Origin: an uncultured Candidatus Melainabacteria bacterium
GTDB lineage: Bacteria; Cyanobacteriota; Vampirovibrionia; Gastranaerophilales; Gastranaerophilaceae
NCBI GenBank assembly: GCA_934718135.1
Contig: CAKUZW010000014.1
Coordinates: 1-7,163 of the forward strand
Direction: 5' to 3'
DNA: 7,163 nt
The notes beneath the pieces are model-generated. The model was not told the DNA's origin. It did no database searches and worked only from the letters and a program-made list of their open reading frames with translations. The position numbers and the translations under genes were made by a program. Of the stretch, positions 1 to 5,937 are shown piece after piece. Position 1 is the first letter of the stretch. Every line of letters begins with the position of its first letter.

Positions 1-1
1 G

Positions 2-61
2 GGATTATTTTCTACTATTTTCTTAGCGCTGTTTGCTGATAACATTTTAAAAAAGAAATAA
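2..61 (+). CDS. C-terminal tail of an unrecognised, hydrophobic-ended protein (partial)
   Basis: The frame is open from the window edge and gives 19 residues, ending in TAA at 59-61. The visible part has a hydrophobic stretch (LFSTIFLALFA) followed by a short basic end (DNILKKK), as at the C-terminus of a small membrane protein whose tail lies in the cytoplasm. Only 2 nt separate its stop from the next ATG at 64, so the two frames are probably co-transcribed and translationally coupled. The upstream part is outside the window and no family can be named. The two other forward frames also hit stops in this stretch, so the choice rests mainly on the tight coupling and the membrane-like composition. 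Confidence 0.4.
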   Translation, partial: GLFSTIFLALFADNILKKK

Positions 62-63
62 TT

Positions 64-171
64 ATGGAAGGAATGTACATAGTTTTGGGTGGTGTTGGAA
101 TCGTTGCATGCTGCCTTTATCTTTGGTCTGCTTTTACGAAAAGCGGTAAGAAGTGGATTGAGAGCCTTTAG
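64..171 (+). CDS. Small single-pass membrane peptide, 35 aa, function unknown
   Basis: The start ATG at 64 follows an A-rich stretch (aaaaaagaaataatt), which is usual for Bacteroidetes initiation regions. The 35-residue product starts MEGMYIVLGGVGIVACC, runs as one membrane-spanning helix to about LYLWSAF (residues 5-25), and ends with a basic, polar tail TKSGKKWIESL. The SGKKW-type tail after one helix resembles small, mostly unnamed membrane peptides I associate with Bacteroidales; this is recollection, not a family assignment. The frame begins 2 nt after the preceding stop, which favours a real gene over a chance frame. A second in-frame ATG at 73 (residue 4) is possible. A longer overlapping GTG-started frame (89-535) crosses this gene in another phase and is not a credible gene over this part. 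Confidence 0.5.
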   Translation: MEGMYIVLGGVGIVACCLYLWSAFTKSGKKWIESL

Positions 172-262
172 GGCTTTTCACCGCTGCTCGGAACCGCTTC
201 GCTCTAAGGTTGGCGGACCAATCAAAGGTCACGCCATGTTTTGCGGGCTGGAACTGCTTTGC
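172..262. other. GC-rich block without a gene, possible junction or mobile-element remnant
   Basis: This stretch is visibly richer in G and C than the sequence on either side. It contains a small hairpin (GGTTGG, loop cgga, CCAATC, with one G-T pair) and two similar motifs, CGGAACCGCTTCGCT and TGGAACTGCTTTGCC, about 50 nt apart. It lies where the upstream two thirds of the DUF2971-type gene should be, so it may mark the edge of a past insertion or recombination. No tRNA, known att site or protein was recognised in it. Confidence 0.3.
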
Positions 263-617
263 CAAGAAGCATTAAAGAACAATTCTATCAGATTTAAGAT
301 GAACTTGTTGAAGAAATATCAGCATTTCATGAAATTGTCTGATTATTCGTCCGAAATGGAATATCGAATAATGGTAAATAGTGAGAAAACTGACGGATGG
401 TTTATTAATCGTGATAACGGTATTTTGACACCTTACATAGAGAAGAATATAGTGAGAGAAGTCGAAGAAGATAATATATCCGTTCCGATTAAGTGGAATT
501 ATTCTTGGTCCTGCTTTTCGGGAACAAACGGCTAACATGATGCAAGTTCTCGATATGGCGAATCAACATCAATATTCGCTATTTGTGCAATTGAGTAAAA
601 TAACGAGTTATAGGTGA
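263..617 (+). pseudogene. DUF2971-type protein remnant, 5'-truncated and frameshifted
   Basis: The first phase (263 to about 490) reads a C-terminal DUF2971-like segment: FMKLSDYSSEMEYRIMVN, then NGILTPYIEK and finally NISVPI. The family typically has a lysine/tyrosine-rich helix, a YxxExEYR-type motif, a PYI strand and then an I-I-x-GP turn. The frame then runs off into an unrelated tail and stops at 535. From 492 the +1 phase gives SGIILGPAFREQTANMMQ, then ends LFVQLSKITSYR with TGA at 615-617, exactly the expected family ending. Removing one base near 491 joins the halves as VPI-SGIILGP. The N-terminal two thirds are absent and are replaced by the GC-rich block upstream. An isolated ATG at 299 could start a 78-residue peptide, but this is most simply decay. 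The biochemical role of the family is not established; I recall it near phage-defence genes, which is only a weak hint. Confidence 0.7.
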
Positions 618-664
618 GGTGTATAGAGTGATGTTTCAAGTTGAACTATAAATAATATAAGAGT

Positions 665-3600
665 ATGTTTGAAAACTTGGATAAGGTTAAGAGTGTTATT
701 ACGGAAATTTTTACTCAAATATCTTTGAATAAATTGTCTAACTGCCATGACTTAAATGTCTTGGCAGAAAATGTCTTTATGTATGTGCTGAATGACTGCT
801 TTGGTTACCATTTGCAGAATGCTAATATATTGAATAATGTACCTAATCAAGTGGGGTTCGATTTGATTGATACTGAAAATAAAATTATCTTTCAGGTTAC
901 TTCTTCTGATACAATAGAAAAATATTCCGAAACCATTAAAAAAGTAAAAAATGTGCATGGCCTCGAAGGATTCAATCTGAAATTCTTTATATTAAAAGCA
1001 TCTGCTAATAAGCATCCAGCAAGTAGCAAAATACACAATCTATCAAGGCCTATTATCTTTGATAAAGACAAAGATATACTGGATGGAAATTGGCTTTTTG
1101 CTCAATTTACTTCACATTTTGATAGAATTTCACTTATAGAGAAACATCTGGAATTACTATTTAATGGTGAACTTTCCTATGAAATGATTTATAGTCTCCT
1201 GGATTTTTCTGAAAACATTTGCGATTATCCTTTACCTGAGCATTATTTACCTCGTAAGTTTGCTCTGAAATCAGATCGTTCGGAGGTCTTTGACGTATTG
1301 TTCTCTCCAGAATCTAAAGAATATTCTCTAGATAAAATACTTAAAGAAGAGGTAAAGGATAATGAATTGCGTAAGTTTGTTATCTTTAGTACTGCTCAAA
1401 ATGGTAAAACAACAGAGCTTCATAGGCTATATAACATAATTTCCAAAGATGTGGAAAAGGGTGTTCAATTTATTGCGGCATCTTCTTATAATCAATTCCA
1501 TCATGGTAGTTTCTTTAATATTTTGCCATGTAGATTAGAAGAAAACCAATACATTCTTCTAGATGGACTAGACGAACTTAATGATAAAGATAGGAATTCT
1601 TTGATAGATGAACTAAGGGATTTCTTTAAAAAGTACTCAAAAATAAAGGTTGTAGTTACATGCCGTTCAAACTATAACAATGGTAGAATGTTGAGTGATT
1701 TTACTCAACTTGAAATGCTGCCTTTATCTTTTGATGAAATAGTATCTTACATAAAGGGTAGACTTGGTAATCATACGACAAGTTTTGTCAAATATATCGA
1801 ACAGCACCAAAATATTTCAGAACTTCTTGATGTGCCATTCTATCTGTCTTCTGTTGTTGATTATTTTGACGAAAAACATCAGATTCCTCAAACACAAGAG
1901 AAAATACTTGATTATGTATTTGTCAAAAGTTTGAAAGTGAAAGAAAAAGAGGGAGATACCATTAATGACTTAGCATATGGGGCAGAAGGCTTGTTTACTG
2001 TGATTGCGCTTACCATGCAATTTTCAGAAAAACAAGTATTGTCTGGGCAAGAATTATATGAATATTTAAAGTTGCCAAAAGAAAAAATATCTGATCTAAC
2101 TTTATATACTATATTTAAATTTAAAAAAGATTCCTTTAAGGACGTTTATTCTTTCATTCATAATGGCTTTAAAGAGCATTTTGTTGCAAAATTCTTAAAG
2201 AATCTTTCCTGCCAAGAAATATTAAAGATTGTATGCTATGCAAATGGTGATATTCCAATCATTAAGAAGAATTGGTATAATGTGCTGGTTCTTGCAGTCT
2301 CATATATGGATGAACCTGACAAGAAAAATCAGATGATAGAATGGTTGTTAAAAAATGATGTGAAGGTTTTACAGAATATTGATTCAACCAGTATTAGTAT
2401 GATGGTTAAGCAGAGTGTTTTGAAGGGAATTCTAGGAGAATATAGAATAGAGCAAATATATCCTGATGATTTTTACAAAATAGCCAAGTTTATAGCATGC
2501 TTGTGTAATACAAAAAATAATGCAGAATTGCTGTTAGAAGAGTATAGAAATGTTCATCAGATAAATCCATATTTGGCTTTGTTGGCAACTTGTGTTTCTA
2601 TGATGGACTTCTCCAGTCCTTCTGTTGGCATATTGCTGCCTGACTTCAAGAATGTTGTTTTCGATAAGATAAATGAACTGGGGAATAATGATGATCAGGA
2701 AACCTATTCTTTGTATGTACCTTTCTATAATAGTTATTTGAATACTGAAGAAGACATTGATAGACTTATCATACTTGATATAAAGTCGCAAGATCATCAT
2801 ATCATACAAACAGCTTTTCAGCTGATTGCTAATTTGAATCAAGCTGATAAATATGTGGAGTATATTATTGCGCAAGAAAGATATTTGCAGAACTATAGTC
2901 TAAAGAGTACAACTCATATCGTTCATCGCCATGATTTCTACAAATGTTTGGGGAAAGTTTATGGTAAAAATGAGTTAAAGAGATTATGGGAGTTCTTGCC
3001 ACAACTCTTTGATGAGGAAAAGGCGGATCATAATCAGGCTGATTTGTTAAATCCTATTCAAAAAATGCTATGCAATAGTAAAGTATATGTAGATGATGGG
3101 GAGTTCTGTCAAGCAGTTATAGATTCATGGATCCAAATAGCTAAGGATCATGATTATATTTCTTTGCGAGATACTATCGTTGAGATTTATCAATCTTTTC
3201 GTAAATTTTGTATTGATAATATGCCAAAACCCGACTTCATTAGACTTATAAATGAAACTAGAAGTATTGAAGATACTCAACAAGAAATAAGGCTTCTGCA
3301 AATTTTAAAAATAAAACTGTCTTTGTTGGGTGCAGAAACAGATTTGAAGGAATGTATAGATGTGCTGCAACCTGATTCGATAATTGATTTTGGTATTGCA
3401 ACTTGGCTTACTAATAATTATGATGATGCGTGGAATCTTCTGCATTATGACTTGGTTCATAAGAAATTTCCCAAAAGAAGGTTTTACCATCCTAATGAGA
3501 TGAAGTTGCGTGAAGAAAAAAGCATGGCGTTGCTTCTGGATTATGCTCAATTTAAAGAAACGGTGCTATATATTGTAAATCAGTATGCACCGAAAGCTAG

Positions 3601-4807
3601 AAAGGAATTGTATGCAAAAGTAAAGGAATGCGAAGAAAACAAGTGGGACAGTTATGTCGGTTCGTTTATGAGCTTATTCTATAATTATAAAACGCAGGAA
3701 TATGACCTGCAGGAAATCAAAAATAACATAGAAGATCAAAGCCTTTATGAACTGTTTGTATTGGATCAATTGGCAAATCACAGGATAAAACAGTTAACAG
3801 GCAAGCAGAAGAACTGTTTGAAAGTAATACTTGAACATGTGTTGCCGAAGATAAAAGATAACCGCACAGGACAGAGATATCTGAGCTTGGCATTAGATTA
3901 TGAAATTACTTTAGATAAGGATGTTCAAGAAATATGTTTGAAATATGCTTCTGTAAGAGATAGCAGATGGGAACATGCTTATAGCCATAAACCTTTTATT
4001 GATTACGCAGTTCAGGAACTAGGTAAGGAACGAGCTGAGCATAGAATTATTTCTTTGATAAAGAATCCGAAAGGCTTAGATGTTTGTGACTACCTAGAAT
4101 TAGCAAAATACGCAATAAATGCGCATTTGTCTGGAGTGTATTCCTATATATTTGAATTCATTAAGCATGACGAAGACGGTTATTCTGGGAATATCATAAA
4201 TTTGTATCTTAAAAGTGAACCTGACGGAATGGAACAAATTATGGCTATCTTCCAAGATATTCCTGATAAGCATAAAGCGTATGTCCTAAAAATGTTGATG
4301 TGCCATTTAAAGGATGATATGCAATGGGTAAAAGATACTCTAGCTCACTTTAAGGATACACTATTGAAATATGACAAAAAGACATATTTGGAGTGTCAGG
4401 CATCATTAGGTAATCAAGAGGCTTTAGAAGAGATTCTTAAGTGTATGACAGAAAATAAATATTATTTCGGTAATGTGTTTACTGCAATTAGATTCTGTAA
4501 TTATACAATAGATTCTTTACCCGTTTTCGATAAACTTTTAGATCTTTCTTTTACGATGGATTCATCGTTCTGGACAAGTAGTATTATTGACGGGATAAAA
4601 GGGATGGTTGGAACCTCTTCTGTTAATCTTGAAAAGGTGATAAAGGCTCTAAGCTCAAAAATCACGGATGAACGTACGTGGTTAAATAAAACCATTGATA
4701 GCATAAAATATAGTTATTATGAAGCGGTTGACTCTCATATGACAATAGAACTGGCGGCAGAAAAGGTACGTAAAATGAAAATGCTCTCCAATTCTTTGAA
4801 TATATGA
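665..4807 (+). CDS. SMEK-like/NACHT STAND NTPase, candidate single-gene anti-phage sensor
   Basis: The 1380-residue product is probably cytoplasmic: I see no signal peptide and no clear membrane segment. Residues about 1-150 match the SMEK-type N-terminal domain of STAND proteins: NVLAENVFMYVLND, then GFDLID (64-69) and IIFQVTS (74-80), a layout like a restriction-endonuclease fold with the lysine of ExK replaced. Residues about 235-400 form the NTPase: P-loop STAQNGKTT (242-250), Walker B YILLDGLDE (296-304, NACHT-type DGLDE), sensor TCR (332-334) and PFYL (391-394). FIHNGFKEHFVAKFL (497-511) fits the winged-helix segment that closes the NACHT module. Residues about 520-1380 look helical throughout, like a TPR/HEAT-type ligand sensor, but no named repeat was recognised. 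By family logic, ligand binding to the C-terminus would drive ATP-dependent oligomerisation and activate the N-terminal effector, blocking phage growth. The ATG at 665 follows ataatataagagt, and the domain begins near it. The gene is AT-rich (about 30% GC by eye) unlike cysK, suggesting horizontal acquisition. The NACHT call is strong, the SMEK name moderate, and the defence role inferred. Confidence 0.9.
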   Translation: MFENLDKVKSVITEIFTQISLNKLSNCHDLNVLAENVFMYVLNDCFGYHLQNANILNNVPNQVGFDLIDTENKIIFQVTSSDTIEKYSETIKKVKNVHGLEGFNLKFFILKASANKHPASSKIHNLSRPIIFDKDKDILDGNWLFAQFTSHFDRISLIEKHLELLFNGELSYEMIYSLLDFSENICDYPLPEHYLPRKFALKSDRSEVFDVLFSPESKEYSLDKILKEEVKDNELRKFVIFSTAQNGKTTELHRLYNIISKDVEKGVQFIAASSYNQFHHGSFFNILPCRLEENQYILLDGLDELNDKDRNSLIDELRDFFKKYSKIKVVVTCRSNYNNGRMLSDFTQLEMLPLSFDEIVSYIKGRLGNHTTSFVKYIEQHQNISELLDVPFYLSSVVDYFDEKHQIPQTQEKILDYVFVKSLKVKEKEGDTINDLAYGAEGLFTVIALTMQFSEKQVLSGQELYEYLKLPKEKISDLTLYTIFKFKKDSFKDVYSFIHNGFKEHFVAKFLKNLSCQEILKIVCYANGDIPIIKKNWYNVLVLAVSYMDEPDKKNQMIEWLLKNDVKVLQNIDSTSISMMVKQSVLKGILGEYRIEQIYPDDFYKIAKFIACLCNTKNNAELLLEEYRNVHQINPYLALLATCVSMMDFSSPSVGILLPDFKNVVFDKINELGNNDDQETYSLYVPFYNSYLNTEEDIDRLIILDIKSQDHHIIQTAFQLIANLNQADKYVEYIIAQERYLQNYSLKSTTHIVHRHDFYKCLGKVYGKNELKRLWEFLPQLFDEEKADHNQADLLNPIQKMLCNSKVYVDDGEFCQAVIDSWIQIAKDHDYISLRDTIVEIYQSFRKFCIDNMPKPDFIRLINETRSIEDTQQEIRLLQILKIKLSLLGAETDLKECIDVLQPDSIIDFGIATWLTNNYDDAWNLLHYDLVHKKFPKRRFYHPNEMKLREEKSMALLLDYAQFKETVLYIVNQYAPKARKELYAKVKECEENKWDSYVGSFMSLFYNYKTQEYDLQEIKNNIEDQSLYELFVLDQLANHRIKQLTGKQKNCLKVILEHVLPKIKDNRTGQRYLSLALDYEITLDKDVQEICLKYASVRDSRWEHAYSHKPFIDYAVQELGKERAEHRIISLIKNPKGLDVCDYLELAKYAINAHLSGVYSYIFEFIKHDEDGYSGNIINLYLKSEPDGMEQIMAIFQDIPDKHKAYVLKMLMCHLKDDMQWVKDTLAHFKDTLLKYDKKTYLECQASLGNQEALEEILKCMTENKYYFGNVFTAIRFCNYTIDSLPVFDKLLDLSFTMDSSFWTSSIIDGIKGMVGTSSVNLEKVIKALSSKITDERTWLNKTIDSIKYSYYEAVDSHMTIELAAEKVRKMKMLSNSLNI

Positions 4808-4869
4808 TGCTCATAGCGCTTTAACTGTACCGCTTGCATCACTCAAATGACACCACCTTGTTATTCTAC

Positions 4870-4913
4870 TTACAGGTGTCACCTACTACGAGAGCTGGCG
4901 ACACCTGCTGTAA
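4870..4913. repeat. Inverted repeat between the convergent STAND gene and toxin-antitoxin genes
   Basis: The arms CAGGTGTCACC (4873-4883) and GGCGACACCTG (4897-4907) pair over 11 positions with one A-C mismatch around a 13-nt loop. Outer TTA and TAA can extend the pairing across a small bulge. A third copy, TGACACC at 4848-4854, can pair with the first arm instead, so two alternative hairpins are possible. It lies between two convergent 3' ends, so a bidirectional terminator or mRNA-end structure is plausible. No clear T-run follows on either strand, so a small REP- or MITE-like element is equally possible. Confidence 0.5.
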
Positions 4914-4920
4914 TGACATC

Positions 4921-5118
4921 TTATAATTCGTTGTCTAGGATTTCCATCATTTCTGCTGCTGTAATTACCTGCGGTTCTTTTGGAAAATGCTTGAGGTTGC
5001 CGGTAACCAAGAAGGAATCTTCCTTGCTCAGGCAGACTTCATAGAAGATTCGGTCGTCCTCATCTGGCATTTCGCCAGCATAAGGAAAACGGGACGTATC
5101 AATGACTGCATATACCAT
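4921..5118 (-). pseudogene. PIN-domain toxin of a type II toxin-antitoxin pair, internally deleted
   Basis: The open frame gives 65 residues, whereas PIN toxins of this family (COG1569/TIGR00305 type) are usually roughly 115-145. It starts with the intact N-terminus MVYAVIDT, where D7 is the first metal-binding aspartate. At residue 9 it jumps to the C-terminal part: YAGEMPDEDDRIFYEV (13-28), LVTGNLKHF (37-45) and VITAAEMMEIL (51-61). The expected NVLVSA continuation and the middle helices, with the second catalytic acidic residue, are missing, so an in-frame deletion of perhaps 65-90 codons is inferred at about 5092-5095. The fold and RNase activity are probably lost. The ATG at 5116-5118 overlaps the end of the antitoxin gene by 20 nt, the usual coupling of such operons. 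It could still be translated and might bind the antitoxin, but a working toxin is unlikely. Confidence 0.75.
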
Positions 5119-5290
5119 TGCGTTCTTTTCTTAATCGTCTGACTTCTCTGATTTCTTCATTGATCTCATCGAGTGTGAGTTCTGGGGTTTCACCTCTTTC
5201 TGCTTTAGCTCTAAGTTGCTTGAACGCAGCCTTTGCTTTCGCAGTCACCTCGTCTTCTTCTTCCTTAGCTTGGATGGAGATCTGTGCCAT
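5099..5290 (-). CDS. Antitoxin of the PIN-type toxin-antitoxin operon
   Basis: The 63-residue product is highly charged and predicted helical: MAQISIQAKEEEDEVTAKAK, then a linker ERGETPELTLDEINEEI (31-47) and a basic end REVRRLRKERN. The order of an N-terminal strand or dimerisation segment, helices and a LxEINxEI-like stretch is what small Bacteroidales antitoxins paired with COG1569-type PIN toxins look like. In working pairs such a protein binds and neutralises the toxin and represses its own promoter. The gene ends inside the toxin start (20-nt overlap). A good Bacteroidetes promoter element lies 37-44 nt upstream of the ATG. It appears intact although its partner has lost its middle, so it may now be an orphan antitoxin that could still act on a related toxin elsewhere. 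The exact antitoxin family was not identified. Confidence 0.75.
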   Translation of the reverse strand: MAQISIQAKEEEDEVTAKAKAAFKQLRAKAERGETPELTLDEINEEIREVRRLRKERNGICSH

Positions 5291-5326
5291 AAGCCTAAAA
5301 TGTTTAATTAATAATCATTCTGATTG

Positions 5327-5334
5327 CAAATATA
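5327..5334 (-). promoter_or_regulatory. Putative -7 element of the antitoxin promoter
   Basis: Read on the minus strand this is TATATTTG, an exact match to the Bacteroidetes sigma factor -7 consensus TAnnTTTG. It lies 36 nt before the antitoxin ATG. A matching -33 TTTG is not clean: a TTTT run near 5349-5352 is closer than the usual spacing. The call therefore rests on the -7 box and its position. Confidence 0.5.
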
Positions 5335-5540
5335 CATCATTATGACGTAAAATGGTGCGATAGTATTAATATTTAATAAAGATTAATAGTTGAATGAATG
5401 ATATAACTGCTTTTTTCGATTTTCTGAAGTATTGCCTTGGAAATAAGGAGAAATATGCATTTCTTCTGGAGGCTTAAACACGGAGATAATCTTTCGGAAT
5501 CTTCTTTTCTTGAAACCCTATTTGGGCTGGAGTTTGGTCA
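5335..5540. other. AT-rich intergenic stretch with no gene recognised
   Basis: Nothing convincing is coded here on either strand. A 62-codon frame at 5437-5625 starts in this stretch, but its second half is formed by the GATT-ending repeats and it resembles no family. The stretch separates the divergent-side promoter of the antitoxin from the repeat cluster. It may also hold decayed coding sequence that I could not identify. Confidence 0.4.
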
Positions 5541-5617
5541 CGCAGATTTCGCTAATGACGCAGATTTTCTTCTTTGCTGTTTATTAGTCCCACAGATTTC
5601 ACGGATTTACACAGATT
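5541..5617. repeat. Cluster of five short CRSRGATT-type intergenic repeats
   Basis: Five related units occur in one orientation: CGCAGATT at 5541-5548, ACGCAGATT at 5558-5566, CACAGATT at 5591-5598, CACGGATT at 5600-5607 and CACAGATT at 5610-5617. The last three are spaced 9-10 nt apart and the first two 18 nt apart. Short repeats of the (C)ACGSAGATT kind recur in non-coding DNA of several bacterial phyla, including Bacteroidetes, as far as I recall. Their role is not known to me. Confidence 0.65.
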
Positions 5618-5727
5618 TCTTTTGATTTTCTTGGTGGTTATGAAAAAAGTCGTGCTTTTGGAAAGTTATATAAATAATATCAGAGAAACACAAAGGGATT
5701 AGATTTTAAATTTTAATTATATACGAT

Positions 5728-5766
5728 AAGATGGGCTGAGCTTTGAATAAAAGCTCGGCTCATCTT
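5728..5766. terminator. Strong hairpin, probable transcription terminator
   Basis: Arms 5728-5744 (AAGATGGGCTGAGCTTT) and 5750-5766 (AAAGCTCGGCTCATCTT) pair over 17 positions with two G-U pairs and no mismatch, around the 5-nt loop gaata. The stem is much stronger than chance. It lies about 145 nt beyond the stop codon of minus-strand cysK, so it probably ends that transcript. It could also end plus-strand transcription entering from the left. No long T-run follows on either side, so intrinsic termination is likely but not certain. Confidence 0.6.
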
Positions 5767-5799
5767 GTTGGCTATTGTCTTCTCATATAATTTCTTTTG

Positions 5800-5937
5800 A
5801 TGAAGAAAATCAAACTTTATGACTACCAGCAGAAGATGCTGGAGGATATCATCAACGTGCTGACCATTATGATAGATTTTGCTTTCTTCAGAAAATATCC
5901 GATTGTGAATTACAATGGATATTCCTCGAAAGCATAG
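5800..5937 (+). pseudogene. Short frame resembling the N-terminal stub of a helicase
   Basis: The frame encodes 45 residues beginning MKKIKLYDYQQKMLEDI. An LxDYQQxM start followed by a helix is the usual N-terminal Q-motif region of superfamily 2 DEAD/DEAH helicases, in which a P-loop follows 20-30 residues later. Here no P-loop appears: the frame continues as VLTIMIDFAFFRKYPIVNYN and stops at 5935-5937. It runs 28 nt into the 3' end of convergent cysK. No good ribosome-binding site is visible. It may be the stub left when a helicase gene was lost, or a chance frame; the similarity covers only about 17 residues. Confidence 0.3.

Noticed and set aside
172..262. tRNA or integron attC site in the GC-rich block
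   Set aside because: No cloverleaf with a TTC-loop signature and no attC core pairs could be drawn; only one weak hairpin is present.
89..298. Long GTG-started frame running through 89-535 as one gene
   Set aside because: Its first part lies over the membrane peptide in another phase and crosses the GC-rich block. Only the part after about 263 resembles a protein family, so it is a fusion of unrelated sequence.
618..664. Bacteroidetes promoter for the STAND gene
   Set aside because: No TAnnTTTG box at a suitable distance was found. The tataaataatata stretch is AT-rich but does not match the consensus, so no site was called.
4847..5044. Plus-strand 65-residue frame opposite the PIN remnant
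   Set aside because: It overlaps the inverted repeat and the well-supported PIN coding frame in reverse, with no family resemblance.
5541..5617. CRISPR array
   Set aside because: The units are only 8-9 nt with spacing of 9-25 nt. There are no repeats of 25-40 nt, no regular spacers and no cas genes.
5437..5625. 62-residue plus-strand frame as a gene
   Set aside because: Its second half is made of the GATT-type repeats, it resembles no family, and it has no supporting context.
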